Assembly (NCBI GenBank): GCA_014332815.1
Contig: JACSZT010000008.1
Span: 244,988-308,987, forward strand
Reading direction: 5' to 3'
Origin: Weissella confusa
Lineage (GTDB): Bacteria > Bacillota > Bacilli > Lactobacillales > Lactobacillaceae
Length of the DNA stretch: 64,000 nucleotides
In this document: positions 26,842 to 36,133 of the stretch, one piece after another
How positions within the stretch are numbered: position 1 is the first letter of the stretch
Layout: every line of letters begins with the position of its first letter
Notes under the pieces: model-generated
Seen by the model: only the letters and a program-made list of their open reading frames with translations
Database searches by the model: none
Told to the model about the DNA's origin: nothing
Program-made: the position numbers and the translations under genes

Positions 26842-27795
26842 CTATTCCGGTTTCATTTCAATCACGACTTTACCGCGTGCATGATGCGATTCAACACGTT
26901 CATGCGCTGATCGAACGCCCTCTGTCGTGAATGGGAACTTTGAATCAATCACGATTTTCAATTGATCGTTTTGATAATATGCTGCTAATTCCTCTAAATC
27001 CTTGCCGCTTGGTTGTAGCCACCCCGCCGTTAGCGTTTTATTCGCCTTTTCAGCGTTTGACAATTGTTCATCAGTTGGCTTAGCCGAAATCGTCACTAAT
27101 CGGCCACCTGGCGCTAACACATCTAAGCCTGCATCAATATCGGCAACACTGTCTAGCACCGCATCATAATTGCTAATCACGTCGGTAATCGCACGTTCGT
27201 GATAGTCAATGACGACATCAGCACCAAGTTCACGGACAAATTCCGCGTTTGCATGACTTGCGGTCGTTGTAACAGTTGCACCCATCAATTTAGCTAATTG
27301 AATCGCAACGATACCAACGCCACCAGCGCCGGCCTGAACTAGAACCTTAGAACCATCTGTCACTCGTAACTCACGTAACATCTGTAAAGCTGTTTCCCCA
27401 GCTAATGGCAAAGCTGCAGCTTCAGCGAACGTCATGTTATCAGGCATCGCTGACACTTTATCGACATTTACTGCCATAAACGTTGCATACGAGCCGAATT
27501 TACCGGTTGCATCCATATCCGGACGTGCAAAAACGCGATCACCGACCGCAAATTCGGTAACATTTGCCCCAACTTCAGTAATGATACCCGCAATGTCCCA
27601 GCCCAAGACCACCGGAAAAGTCCAATTAAACATCCCTCGCAAAGCACCTTCACGGACCTTGTAGTCAATCGGATTAACACTTGTTGCAAACGTTTCAATC
27701 AGAACTTCGTTATCTGAAATGATTGGTTCGTCATAATTATCAACGACCGTTAATTCATCACTAGATCCAAACTGGTTAATTATTGCTGCTTTCAT
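26842..27795 (-). CDS. NADPH:quinone oxidoreductase-like MDR protein
   Basis: This 317-residue medium-chain dehydrogenase/reductase begins with a GroES-like domain (VNPIDYKVREG) and continues with a Rossmann domain whose nucleotide loop is AGAGGVGIVAIQLAK (near 155-170). It lacks the structural zinc cysteines of alcohol dehydrogenases, as expected of the zeta-crystallin/quinone reductase branch. It probably reduces quinones or activated alkenes with NADPH. GGAGG precedes the ATG. It is a single-gene unit with its own terminator. Confidence 0.88.
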   Translation of the reverse strand: MKAAIINQFGSSDELTVVDNYDEPIISDNEVLIETFATSVNPIDYKVREGALRGMFNWTFPVVLGWDIAGIITEVGANVTEFAVGDRVFARPDMDATGKFGSYATFMAVNVDKVSAMPDNMTFAEAAALPLAGETALQMLRELRVTDGSKVLVQAGAGGVGIVAIQLAKLMGATVTTTASHANAEFVRELGADVVIDYHERAITDVISNYDAVLDSVADIDAGLDVLAPGGRLVTISAKPTDEQLSNAEKANKTLTAGWLQPSGKDLEELAAYYQNDQLKIVIDSKFPFTTEGVRSAHERVESHHARGKVVIEMKPE

Positions 27796-27938
27796 ATGCC
27801 ACCTCCAGCTACTTATTATTACATAGTGAATTGTCCGAAAATATAGATTACTCGATATTCTTAGACTAACTTTTAACTGTTATCGGCATTTTTTCGCGCA
27901 GACTTGCTTAGTAAATCTATTTATGACAGCATATAAGT

Positions 27939-28254
27939 ATGAAAAAAGAAAAAAATATATGGTGAATTGGTCGATTCTGATGGACGATGTGTTCACTGGC
28001 ATTCGAAACTTGACGTTATCGCCAATCGTTGCGAGACCTGTGGCAAGTTATATGCTTGTTACCAATGCCATAACAATACTGAAAATCACGCATTTGGCCG
28101 TTATAATCAACGCAGCAACCAATTAATTGTCATGTGTGGCGTCTGTGGTCATCAGATGACCTACGCCCGTTATGACGAAATTAATCAATGCGACCAATGT
28201 GAAACACCTTTTAATCCAGGTTGTTCACTGCATAAACACTTATACGTATGCTAA
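27939..28254 (+). pseudogene. CHY zinc-finger protein with a frameshifted start
   Basis: From 27967 the frame encodes a CHY-type zinc-finger protein with the family pattern CVHWH, CETCGKLYACYQCH, CGVCGHQM, CDQCETPFNPGC and a terminal HLYVC, so all metal ligands are present. The only in-frame start is a TTG at 27967 without a ribosome binding site. ATG 27939 reads MKKEKNIW then stops; removing one A from the seven-A run at 27949-27955 would give MKKEKIYGELVDSDGR joined to the domain, the expected N-terminus. A sequencing error, a true mutation or phase variation are all possible. The domain itself is undamaged. Confidence 0.75.
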
Positions 28255-28296
28255 AAATGGTAGTCACGACACATCATTGTCATGACTACCATTTTT
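28253..28296. terminator. Bidirectional terminator
   Basis: A 14-base perfect stem, 28253-28266 (AAAAATGGTAGTCA) with 28283-28296, serves the convergent zinc-finger and DUF421 genes and overlaps both stop codons. Confidence 0.9.
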
Positions 28297-28933
28297 ACTT
28301 AGCGAACGGATGCAGAATAACTTTACCGTGGATAAATTCACCCAGATAAATATCTTCCACACCACCCATTTTCTGTTTAGAAACTTCTGCACGTAACCAA
28401 TCAATATCTTTATCTAACACATCGAGCAAGTCGTAATTTGCCTGTCCATCTTGGATAAGTGGGTATTTAATCGCTTCTTCACCGTACTTAATGATTGTTA
28501 ACTGACCATTTTGTTCAAGAACGGCACGACGCACAATCTGAACTTCATCAACACCAGCAGCGCGCAACTTAAACATTAATTCGCTGGCTGATAGACCAAC
28601 ACGCATAGTTGTCGCCACATCAACTTCACCATTTTTAATTACTGTCACTGGCGCGCCATCAATCACGCGCTTAACCCAATAATTGTGTTCCTTCAAAAAC
28701 TTCAGTAACAGCACCAAAAACGTCCAGACAATCAATACCAATACAAATTGCAAGGCGGTAATATCGCTATTGTAGATAACACCACCGATAATGCCACCAA
28801 GTACATAATTTTGCACCTGATCCATTGCTGATATCGGCGCTAAGTTACCTTTACCCAGAATATTAATTTGGATAATTAAGCCGATGATTCCAATTGCTAG
28901 CTTCAAAGCAATCGTTGCATAACTTGCATCCAT
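28295..28933 (-). CDS. DUF421 (YetF-like) membrane protein
   Basis: This 212-residue protein has three N-terminal hydrophobic helices (about 5-30, 35-55, 60-80) and the C-terminal cytoplasmic DUF421 domain with a conserved PVTVIKNGEVD strand and the VDEVQIVRRAVLEQNGQLT segment. YetF-like proteins are membrane proteins of uncertain, stress-related function. Its start shares a base with the stop of the DUF3290 gene; the two families are commonly found together in lactobacilli and probably form one complex. Confidence 0.9.
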   Translation of the reverse strand: MDASYATIALKLAIGIIGLIIQINILGKGNLAPISAMDQVQNYVLGGIIGGVIYNSDITALQFVLVLIVWTFLVLLLKFLKEHNYWVKRVIDGAPVTVIKNGEVDVATTMRVGLSASELMFKLRAAGVDEVQIVRRAVLEQNGQLTIIKYGEEAIKYPLIQDGQANYDLLDVLDKDIDWLRAEVSKQKMGGVEDIYLGEFIHGKVILHPFAK

Positions 28934-29379
28934 TATTTCACCTCAACCACTGTGTTCTCATCAAGTAAATTCGTCTTTTCAAGCGTGTAATTCGATTGAT
29001 CTGCACTTAAATTAACCCGGTAGAACACGTTATCAACCTTCATAATCAAATTGTTATTCAGATTAACGCTATTAATTGACACCTGGCTATATTTAACATC
29101 CTTTGCATGGGCAACATGCTTTAGGAGCCTCACAACCTGTTCTTTTTGTGCTGACTGACTTTTGATTTGATTCATGTCCTGGTATTGAAGCCCAACAACG
29201 AAAGCAACTAACAGCAACATCATCACGCTTAAATCACGATATTTAGACTTCAGATTATTCTTAAAATACAACACCGCAAAAATTGCGAATATAGCCACCA
29301 GTATAGCGATTACAATTGTCGTTGCTGTCTCCATCCAAGAATGACGTTGTGATAAATATTCTATGGTATAGAACGTCAT
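28933..29379 (-). CDS. DUF3290 membrane protein
   Basis: This 148-residue protein begins MTFYTIEYLSQ, has two membrane helices (about 20-40 and 50-65) and an extracytoplasmic beta-rich domain. It is the regular partner of DUF421 and overlaps that gene by one base. AAGGAG lies just upstream of the ATG. Function is not known. Confidence 0.88.
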   Translation of the reverse strand: MTFYTIEYLSQRHSWMETATTIVIAILVAIFAIFAVLYFKNNLKSKYRDLSVMMLLLVAFVVGLQYQDMNQIKSQSAQKEQVVRLLKHVAHAKDVKYSQVSINSVNLNNNLIMKVDNVFYRVNLSADQSNYTLEKTNLLDENTVVEVK

Positions 29380-29452
29380 GTTGTTCTCCTTATTTCTAAT
29401 AGTTCACTGGCCATAATACGTGCTTACCGGTGACCTATCAATCTTTATGTTT

Positions 29453-30058
29453 TTATTTTTCGACAAAAATTCCCGAATCAATGACCTTAGTCATCATATT
29501 AACCACGTTGGCAATGTAGACATCTATTTGTGTAATGCTAAGCACTTCAAGATCACCAATTGTTTCGCCCGTAAAGTCAGCATTATAGTCTTGAATCAAC
29601 TTGTCAACACACGCCTTATCTGCGAAATCCGCCGGCACAGCCTCAGTAGCTGTTGATGGTAATGGTTGTAAACCATACTTATGAACAAGATACGGATTGA
29701 GCTTTTTAAAATCCTCATAGTAGCGTTCTAGCACTGCTGGACGTCGTGGATTATCTTGTGGTGGAACAACTTTCATGAAGACGTCTGTAAGCCAAACCTC
29801 GTCAGCCAATAAATGTGTGTAATAGCCCAAGGTAAACGAATCTGACAACGTTTCTGGATGCTCTTGTAAAAAAGCCCGTAAATCAATTCGTCTAGTTCCT
29901 CGATTACTAGGAACTAAATAATGCGTTTCGTCTTTACTCATCTGACTGATTTTATCGACATCAGGTGCTTCGTTACCTATCATAAATGCCATATCCAATT
30001 GACTGAACTTTGTCATCAGCTGTTTAGCGATGGCTGCGTGCATTAATCGTGACCCCAT
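29453..30058 (-). CDS. Zinc-dependent phospholipase C-like hydrolase
   Basis: This 201-residue protein begins MGSRLMHAAIA and has the motif pattern of the zinc-dependent phospholipase C/S1-P1-like family: His near the N-terminus, GNEAPDVD near 28-35, THYL near 46 and HLLADEVW near 87. The conserved His and Asp residues should bind zinc. There is no signal peptide, so unlike secreted phospholipases it acts in the cytoplasm on an unknown substrate. It is a single-gene unit. Confidence 0.8.
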   Translation of the reverse strand: MGSRLMHAAIAKQLMTKFSQLDMAFMIGNEAPDVDKISQMSKDETHYLVPSNRGTRRIDLRAFLQEHPETLSDSFTLGYYTHLLADEVWLTDVFMKVVPPQDNPRRPAVLERYYEDFKKLNPYLVHKYGLQPLPSTATEAVPADFADKACVDKLIQDYNADFTGETIGDLEVLSITQIDVYIANVVNMMTKVIDSGIFVEK

Positions 30059-30105
30059 TACAGTGCCCCCCTCATCTTTTTAAGTCAACTTTACTCGTGA
30101 ACAAC

Positions 30106-30134
30106 AAAAAACGCCACAGGTTGCACCTGTAGCG
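30106..30134 (-). terminator. Terminator of the CPBP protease gene
   Basis: On the minus strand CGCTACAGGT (30125-30134) pairs with ACCTGTGGCG (30112-30121), with one mismatch and a three-base loop, then a T run. Confidence 0.85.
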
Positions 30135-30142
30135 AAGATTTG

Positions 30143-30967
30143 TTATTTCAGATTGTTAGTTCCAATCATGCCACGATTCTTCAAGCTAACGAAAATGACA
30201 ATCATTGGGATTGCAAAAACCAACATACCTGGCAAAGAAGTTTCTATACCATACTGACCACCGCTTAGTAGCATGCCTGGATTTGCCGTTGCGTCCTTAA
30301 TAGCAACCAAGGCGTTCTCATTGGCGATATTTGAGTCAGCAACAAATGTATCCCATAGTGTGTGCATAATAACCGCAGTCCAAATGTTTCCAGTTGCCAG
30401 GCGAATCAACGTAAATGTCACCCCAACAATAGTCCCAGCAACCAGCAGCATAATCGTACTTGTAAAATTCAAACTACCATTAAGCAGATGTGTTGCAGCA
30501 AAAAATACTGACGGAATAATTGTCGCAGCTATCAAACCAAAGTCACGACGAATAGTTGAAAACATGTAGCTACGGAAAATAAGTTCTTCCACCATTCCAG
30601 CTGAGAAAGCGGCAATAACCGCCATGTAAATGGTCATAAAACTTGTGTTTGGGTTAAACGTGATGTTACCAGCAAATATCATAGCCATTGTAAAATTCAA
30701 CGCCCATGGCATCGCCAGGCCAAGCACAACCCACCACCAATTAAGGTGTAACTTTCCCAACCCAAATTCTTCCAAAGGAATCTTTAGCACCCAACGGTTC
30801 ATTGCCAAAACAGCAACAACCGCAACGAGAATATAAACAATATCAGGTAGCGATGGAATAGGTACAACCGAGTAGGTAATTTCCCCCAACAGTTGAGCAA
30901 TAATTATTATTGCCAACGCCGAAATTAAAAGCAAAATAGTCTTAACGACTTTCATAAATGTAGACAT
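30143..30967 (-). CDS. CPBP-family intramembrane metalloprotease
   Basis: This 274-residue polytopic protein (about eight hydrophobic segments) carries the CPBP/Abi signature: EELIFRSYMF near 147-156, AATHLLNG near 179 and HTLWDTF near 223, which supply the Glu and His residues of the intramembrane active site. Family members cleave peptides in the membrane and some give self-immunity to bacteriocins; here no peptide gene adjoins it. It stands alone between two terminated units. Confidence 0.88.
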   Translation of the reverse strand: MSTFMKVVKTILLLISALAIIIIAQLLGEITYSVVPIPSLPDIVYILVAVVAVLAMNRWVLKIPLEEFGLGKLHLNWWWVVLGLAMPWALNFTMAMIFAGNITFNPNTSFMTIYMAVIAAFSAGMVEELIFRSYMFSTIRRDFGLIAATIIPSVFFAATHLLNGSLNFTSTIMLLVAGTIVGVTFTLIRLATGNIWTAVIMHTLWDTFVADSNIANENALVAIKDATANPGMLLSGGQYGIETSLPGMLVFAIPMIVIFVSLKNRGMIGTNNLK

Positions 30968-31091
30968 CTGAATTCTCCTCTTCTACTTACTGTCACCAGA
31001 ATAGAATACGCGAGAATAATCTTTTAGCCCGGCGAAGTTTTTAATCGCCCGCAGAAAATACCAGTCAATAGTCGATTTTATAACGCAAGGT

Positions 31092-32039
31092 CTAGCTTAC
31101 AATTACCATCAAAATCGGTATCACAACTAACATCATTAGCGTGGTTTGTGTAATTGACACAGACGCAAACTTATAGTCACCGTTCAGCTCACGTGCCATC
31201 ACGGCAGCGTTCGTCATGGTTGGCATGGCCGATTGAATGATGAACACGACCTTCAACAACTTAGGCAAGTCAAATGGCATCATCATCAACGCCATAACAG
31301 TTGGCGCCATAACAAAGCGTCCAATTGCCAACGTGATGTTTTCTTTATCAGGAATCAGATCAGCACGTTGGGTCTTAGCAATTGAAAAACCGATAAAAAT
31401 TAATGATAGCGGTACGTTCGTATTCCCCAGATCTGTCAAATCAGTTACCAGGAACTCCGGTAGCTTGATTTGGAAAATAACGAGTACAACCGCAACCAAA
31501 AAAGCAATCATCGGCGGTGTAAACACCCCTTTCAGCGTCTTCTTTAAGTCGAAATGTTTACCCGTCTTCGTATCGCTCTCAATCATATAAACACCCAACG
31601 TCCAAAAAACAATGGTATTAGCCATATAGTAGACCAACACATACGGTAAGCTTTCCTTACCAAACAGTGCCATATTAACCGGTAGTCCGACCGTCACTGT
31701 ATTTGAATTAAACAAAAGCGACTGAAACAAACCTTTATGCGTTGGGTTTACATGAATTAAACGTGCTACAACAAATGACAAAATGAATAGCACTAACATA
31801 CTACCCACCGGCAGAATCAATTTAGGCCCCAAAGCGACGAGGCTAGCCGGTGTAAAGTCCTGCGGAATACTAACAATCAAATAAGCTGGAATTGCGATTT
31901 TAGTGACAAATCCAGATAAGAATTTGCTCAATCTGCCATCGTCATCGTTAAAGATTCGCAACTTTATCAAAGCATACCCAACTGCGACGAGTCCCAAAAT
32001 CATTAGAACCCCTGAGATACTGTGTATAATCGTTGCCAT
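31092..32039 (-). CDS. AEC-family transporter (malate/auxin-efflux type)
   Basis: This 315-residue protein has about ten hydrophobic helices and the AEC family repeats, with conserved NSNTVTVGLPV near 116 and MPTMTNAAVMA near 277 that mark the two crossing helices. In lactic acid bacteria such proteins often carry malate or other organic acids; the substrate here cannot be told. No malolactic or citrate gene is next to it. Confidence 0.85.
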   Translation of the reverse strand: MATIIHSISGVLMILGLVAVGYALIKLRIFNDDDGRLSKFLSGFVTKIAIPAYLIVSIPQDFTPASLVALGPKLILPVGSMLVLFILSFVVARLIHVNPTHKGLFQSLLFNSNTVTVGLPVNMALFGKESLPYVLVYYMANTIVFWTLGVYMIESDTKTGKHFDLKKTLKGVFTPPMIAFLVAVVLVIFQIKLPEFLVTDLTDLGNTNVPLSLIFIGFSIAKTQRADLIPDKENITLAIGRFVMAPTVMALMMMPFDLPKLLKVVFIIQSAMPTMTNAAVMARELNGDYKFASVSITQTTLMMLVVIPILMVIVS

Positions 32040-32059
32040 TTCTAAACTCCTCTCCGTGT

Positions 32060-32100
32060 CTAAAAAGAAGAGGCCCTACCAAAACGATAGAACCCCTTCG
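32060..32100 (-). terminator. Terminator of the ADP-ribosylglycohydrolase-like gene
   Basis: On the minus strand GAAGGGGTTCTA pairs imperfectly with TAGGGCCTCTTC (about 32066-32098) and runs into TTTTT. Confidence 0.7.
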
Positions 32101-32106
32101 TGATAT

Positions 32107-33027
32107 TTAATTTTCAGGTGTTGGGCAAACAAACTCACCACTTTGGTCAGCTGTTTCCAAAATACGCGTCACGATATCTTTCTCATGATTGTTCAACCAT
32201 GCCGTTGGCAACGCATCCTTGCCGTACATTAGTCCAGCAACCGCACCAACTAGTGGCATGATACGCATTGGCTCACCAGGCATCCCCGACGCCAGCGTCA
32301 AGGCATCCTCAAAGTTATCGCTATTGAGCAAAACCCAAACCGTCGCCGCGAACGTATCCACGACATACCCAGAAGCGTGAATCTCGTTGATTGGCATGTT
32401 TTCAAAGTCGGGCGTGTTCAATGATTCAAACGCCTCCAGCTCATCAGCAAACACCGCGTGCTTTGCATAGTACTCATACGCATTACTAATTGCAAAGTCG
32501 AACGCTTCAGGTAGCTTCATCCCCGTTAACAAGCCATTGATTAGCATGGCATACATACCCAATGCAATCAATGAACGCGGATGGTTATGTGTCAAACCAC
32601 CAATTTGGTGCAACGTTAACATGGCTGGATCATCGTGAATGAAGTCTGAGCCATACTTAGCATACAAGAACAGCACAACCGGTGTAATGCGCAACAGTGA
32701 GCCATTGGCGTTATCCTGTACATCGCGACCACCAGACGTGAACGGGTCTTGTGTCTGTCGGAAGTTTTCGATTGCGAGTCTTGTTACATCCCCAGCCGTT
32801 TGTGGTGCACCGTCAGCCGTATAAGCGCCGGTCGTGTACCAGTAAGAGAACTGGGTCATGATGTCGGTTAATATATAGCCGTTAGAAAGACTTGCAATGG
32901 TTGCAAGGGTTAGTGAAGAATCACTTCCCCACTGCGAACCGTCACCCATGATGATTTTTTGTGCAAAAAGGTCACCATTGATTAATCCTAGCGTGCTATT
33001 TATTAACGGATTATCAGGTAAAGTCAT
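32107..33027 (-). CDS. ADP-ribosylglycohydrolase-family protein with degenerate metal site
   Basis: The start could be 33039 or 33027; the AAAGG site touches the first ATG, so 33027 is preferred. The overall pattern (an N-terminal NGDLFAQ, NGSLLRITPV, THNHPRSLIA, VVDTFAATVW and a C-terminal GAVAGLMYG) is that of the DraG/ADP-ribosylglycohydrolase fold. The metal ligands are altered: the usual DDT-type acidic pair near residue 40 reads GSDSS, and the GDxDT motif near 253-265 reads MPGEPMRIMP. It may therefore have lost hydrolase activity or changed substrate. Single-gene unit. Confidence 0.75.
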   Translation of the reverse strand: MTLPDNPLINSTLGLINGDLFAQKIIMGDGSQWGSDSSLTLATIASLSNGYILTDIMTQFSYWYTTGAYTADGAPQTAGDVTRLAIENFRQTQDPFTSGGRDVQDNANGSLLRITPVVLFLYAKYGSDFIHDDPAMLTLHQIGGLTHNHPRSLIALGMYAMLINGLLTGMKLPEAFDFAISNAYEYYAKHAVFADELEAFESLNTPDFENMPINEIHASGYVVDTFAATVWVLLNSDNFEDALTLASGMPGEPMRIMPLVGAVAGLMYGKDALPTAWLNNHEKDIVTRILETADQSGEFVCPTPEN

Positions 33028-33076
33028 GCCAAAATCCATCCTTTCAAGGTTTTAATTGTAACACTAACGTAAATTA

Positions 33077-33106
33077 TTGGCAAACCAAGCTCAAATACAC
33101 TATAAT
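33077..33106 (+). promoter_or_regulatory. Sigma-70-type promoter of the DUF2507 gene
   Basis: TTGGCA (33077-33082), an 18-base spacer and TATAAT (33101-33106) precede the gene by 34 bases. Confidence 0.7.
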
Positions 33107-33140
33107 TAAAACTATGAAACTGTAATAAAAGGAGTTCATC

Positions 33141-33566
33141 ATGACGGAATCAGCACAAACGCCAGGTCTTGACGTGTTCGCGTTAACCTTGCTACGTGAT
33201 CGTTTGTTACCTGAATTACTACAAGATGATCAATCAGAAATTATCTACTGGGCCGGAAAGACCTTAGCAAGAGATGTTGACCTACACGGTATCTCAGCTA
33301 TCGAAGCTTTTTTCCAAGAGGCCGGTTTTGGAACATTAACCCTCACAACGCAAAAGCCAACGATGCAAAAGTGGCGCCTAGACGGACCAATCGTAGAAGC
33401 CCGCTTTAGCGAAAACCCAGAGGCTAGTTTTGCATTGGAAGCTGGGTTTATCGCCCAACAAACACAACAACAAATTGGATTTGGTGCCGAGGCACAATGG
33501 GAAGCATCAAAGCAAGCTGTTACGTTGACCGTTATGACTGAAGCTCCAGCGACACTATCTGAATAA
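33141..33566 (+). CDS. DUF2507 (YslB-like) protein
   Basis: This 141-residue soluble protein matches the DUF2507/YslB family: an N-terminal helical LLRDRLLPELL segment, EIIYWAGKTLAR near 34-45, and a C-terminal beta-rich part with FALEAGFIAQQTQ. YslB-like proteins are common in Firmicutes; their function is not established. AAAGGAG precedes the ATG. Confidence 0.85.
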   Translation: MTESAQTPGLDVFALTLLRDRLLPELLQDDQSEIIYWAGKTLARDVDLHGISAIEAFFQEAGFGTLTLTTQKPTMQKWRLDGPIVEARFSENPEASFALEAGFIAQQTQQQIGFGAEAQWEASKQAVTLTVMTEAPATLSE

Positions 33567-33570
33567 ATTA

Positions 33571-33609
33571 AAAACGCATGTTGACTTGGTTAGTCAGCAT
33601 GCGTTTTTT
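33571..33609. terminator. Bidirectional terminator
   Basis: AAAACGCATG (33571-33580) pairs with CATGCGTTTT (33598-33607), extended by TGAC/GTCA, between the convergent DUF2507 and trmB genes. Confidence 0.88.
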
Positions 33610-33614
33610 GTTGG

Positions 33615-34277
33615 TTACTTGAAAGCACCCGTAAACTTGTAAATTGGGAAACCTTGAGAAGCAAACTTTTGCTCGTATTCCGTCTCAACGTTGTCCTTCA
33701 TCTTTTCTTCGTCTTCGTGCAAGTTTAGTGAGATACCATCCTTGTAGAATTCGATGCCGAAGTTTGCAAATGAGTATAGTGAGTACTCAAACAAGCCACG
33801 GTTATCCGTCTTAAATTCTAGTTCACCACCAGCTGGCAAAACAGCTTGGTAACCTTCCAAGAATGACTTGTACGTCAAACGACGCGTTTCGTGACGTGAC
33901 TTTGGCCAAGGATCTGAGAAGTTCAAGAACAACTTTGATACCTCACCCTTTGTAAAGTACGTCTCAACTCCAGCACCATCACCGTAGATGAACTTCAAGT
34001 TAGGCAAGTCGACTGGATCTTCATCCGCCTTACGTGCTGCAACAGCAACGGCTCCTTCTTGAATTTCCATACCGATAAAGTTAATTTCTGGGTACTTCTT
34101 TGCCATACCAATGATAAATTGACCCTTACCTGTACCGATTTCTACGTACAATGGTTGCACCTTTTCAAAGATGCTTTGCCAATTTCCTTGTAGACCTGTC
34201 GCACGGTCTTGTGTAATAACCAAGTCCGTGTGATCTGCCAACCATGGGCTAGTCCACTTTTTATTTCGTAAACGCAC
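33615..34277 (-). CDS. trmB: tRNA (guanine-N7-)-methyltransferase
   Basis: GTG 34277 is the start: AAGGAG lies eight bases upstream and the product begins MRLRNKKW, as TrmB proteins do. The 220-residue enzyme methylates G46 of tRNAs using S-adenosylmethionine. The SAM-binding motif EIGTGKGQF (near 47) and the family signature FLNFSDPWPKSRH (near 120) are present. It overlaps the end of ecsB by 17 bases, a common neighbour in lactobacilli. Confidence 0.95.
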   Translation of the reverse strand: MRLRNKKWTSPWLADHTDLVITQDRATGLQGNWQSIFEKVQPLYVEIGTGKGQFIIGMAKKYPEINFIGMEIQEGAVAVAARKADEDPVDLPNLKFIYGDGAGVETYFTKGEVSKLFLNFSDPWPKSRHETRRLTYKSFLEGYQAVLPAGGELEFKTDNRGLFEYSLYSFANFGIEFYKDGISLNLHEDEEKMKDNVETEYEQKFASQGFPIYKFTGAFK

Positions 34278-35370
34278 GTGAATTTCTCCTTCTAAACGTG
34301 TTTGCAATAATGCGGTTCGTATACCAGAATAACAAAATACCACCTACTACGACAAGTCCTATGACATTTTGTAATAAGAGCGTGATAGAACCCGCTAGTA
34401 CACCACCCACAATCGACCAAATCAGGCCAGTTAACGCAAGCCATGGGATGAGTGCATTGCGAAATGCTTGTTGCCGTTGTGCCACCGTTACCGGGTACAA
34501 GTGGTCAAACACCAATGATTGGTGTGCGCTTGCCAATGGTAGTAATTGCAATACCAATAGGTAGAACAAAATAACAAACAAAACTGTTTGCAGCCACCCA
34601 GTTGTCACAAGCGCAACCAACAAGCCAATCAGGCTTAGACGTCCCCATACATCCCAATATTGCCCTTGACGAACGAATGTCGTGACTAACAATCGGACCA
34701 ATGGGTTTCGCGACTGATTTGGCCAATGTCCAATCAAACGATCAGCCCAGCGTTGACGACGAACAGCGGGCTTCATTCCTGGTACATCAATAAATAAATT
34801 GAAGAAGCTAAGAATTGCCGCCTGGCGCTTATCCTCGGCAGCCACCACGGCACGCCAGTCAATTAAGTTATTACCAACCGTTGTATCAAACAAGGTTGTC
34901 CGACGAGCTTTCATAAAGATAAATAGCATCTTAACCGCCATTAGCGCAATGGTGACCAATAACATCGTCACAAATTTTGGCGTGAGTAGTCGAAACATCA
35001 TTGGCCAAAGCAGCACGGTTAGGATTAGTTGAATCACACCGTTAACAATGACGCTATAAATCGTGGCTTGGTGAAACAAACGACGCAGCGCCCCTTCGTT
35101 TCCCATGAAGAATACTGGATCAGCACCCTTTACAAAACTTGCGGGTGTCTTGAACAATGCCAGCGTTAGTAACAGAACAAGTAATAATAAACCACGTGTC
35201 CAAAAAGTAACTGGCGCGCTCTCCCACAATTGCCGATACGCCAATCCAGCTGCCCCCAATAGAAACAGCAAGGCTAGCATAGCGTGGTCATTAAAGACAT
35301 AACGTAAATATTTGCTATATTGACGCCATTCCCGTTGCCAACGTTCTTTAAATAAATGATCGATAGCCAT
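34261..35370 (-). CDS. ecsB: ABC transporter permease EcsB
   Basis: This 369-residue membrane protein has paired hydrophobic helices through its length and the EcsB start pattern FKERWQREWRQYSKYLRY. A PVFFMGNEGALRRLF segment near 85 is also typical. With EcsA it forms an ABC exporter linked in Bacillus to intramembrane proteolysis and secretion. It follows ecsA by two bases and overlaps trmB. Confidence 0.9.
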   Translation of the reverse strand: MAIDHLFKERWQREWRQYSKYLRYVFNDHAMLALLFLLGAAGLAYRQLWESAPVTFWTRGLLLLVLLLTLALFKTPASFVKGADPVFFMGNEGALRRLFHQATIYSVIVNGVIQLILTVLLWPMMFRLLTPKFVTMLLVTIALMAVKMLFIFMKARRTTLFDTTVGNNLIDWRAVVAAEDKRQAAILSFFNLFIDVPGMKPAVRRQRWADRLIGHWPNQSRNPLVRLLVTTFVRQGQYWDVWGRLSLIGLLVALVTTGWLQTVLFVILFYLLVLQLLPLASAHQSLVFDHLYPVTVAQRQQAFRNALIPWLALTGLIWSIVGGVLAGSITLLLQNVIGLVVVGGILLFWYTNRIIANTFRRRNSRAFTK

Positions 35371-35372
35371 CC

Positions 35373-36071
35373 TTACACCTCTTTTTGTTGTAATTCAGGT
35401 ACCTTTTCGGCGAATTCGCTTGCCAGCCCAGTCGCAGCGACCTCACCATCCCGCAAATAAACAAATTCATCCGCGTGGTCAGCCAGCGTCGTCAAGACGT
35501 GCGTTGTTAGCAAGAAACTCGTACCGGCATGCTTACGTTGGTCAATTAGCGCTAACAGGTCGTTAACCGCAATAACGTCCAGTCCAAGGAATGGTTCATC
35601 AATGATAAAGAATGGCGCGTCCGTGATGAAGGCCATCACAATCATAGCCTTTTGGCGCATTCCCTTTGAGAAATGAGTTGGGAACCAATCTAGTTTATTA
35701 TCCAAACGGAAAGTTGTGAGCAATTCTTCAGCGCGTTGCCAAGCCATCTTTTCATCTAATTGATAAACTGAAATTGTTAAGGCTAAGTGCTCACGCAACG
35801 TCAGCTCATCATATAGGACCGGCTGTTCTGGAATGTAAGCGATTTGGCGCTTGAATGCTTCTGGTTGTGTCTGTAGTGTTACCCCATTCAAGACAATTGA
35901 TCCTTGCTTAGGTGCAAGCAAACCAATGATATGGTTGATTGTCGTTGACTTACCAGATCCGTTCAACCCAACTAAAGCCGTTAGATGACCATCTGGTACA
36001 GTAAATGAGACATCATTTAAAACAGTTAGTTGGCCGTAGCCACCTGATAAGTGTTCAATTTCTAATGTCAT
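35373..36071 (-). CDS. ecsA: ABC transporter ATP-binding protein EcsA
   Basis: This 232-residue ATPase has Walker A GLNGSGKST (near 35), the family signature FSKGMRQK in place of LSGGQ (near 132), and Walker B FFIIDEPFLGLD (near 154). The SKGMRQ form is characteristic of EcsA. It is divergent from the hit gene, the usual ecsAB-hit arrangement. Confidence 0.93.
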   Translation of the reverse strand: MTLEIEHLSGGYGQLTVLNDVSFTVPDGHLTALVGLNGSGKSTTINHIIGLLAPKQGSIVLNGVTLQTQPEAFKRQIAYIPEQPVLYDELTLREHLALTISVYQLDEKMAWQRAEELLTTFRLDNKLDWFPTHFSKGMRQKAMIVMAFITDAPFFIIDEPFLGLDVIAVNDLLALIDQRKHAGTSFLLTTHVLTTLADHADEFVYLRDGEVAATGLASEFAEKVPELQQKEV

Positions 36072-36133
36072 AATGTCACTCTCGATTTTTTAATGTACTT
36101 ATATAATAGCAAATTTTCATCGAAATTTAACAA

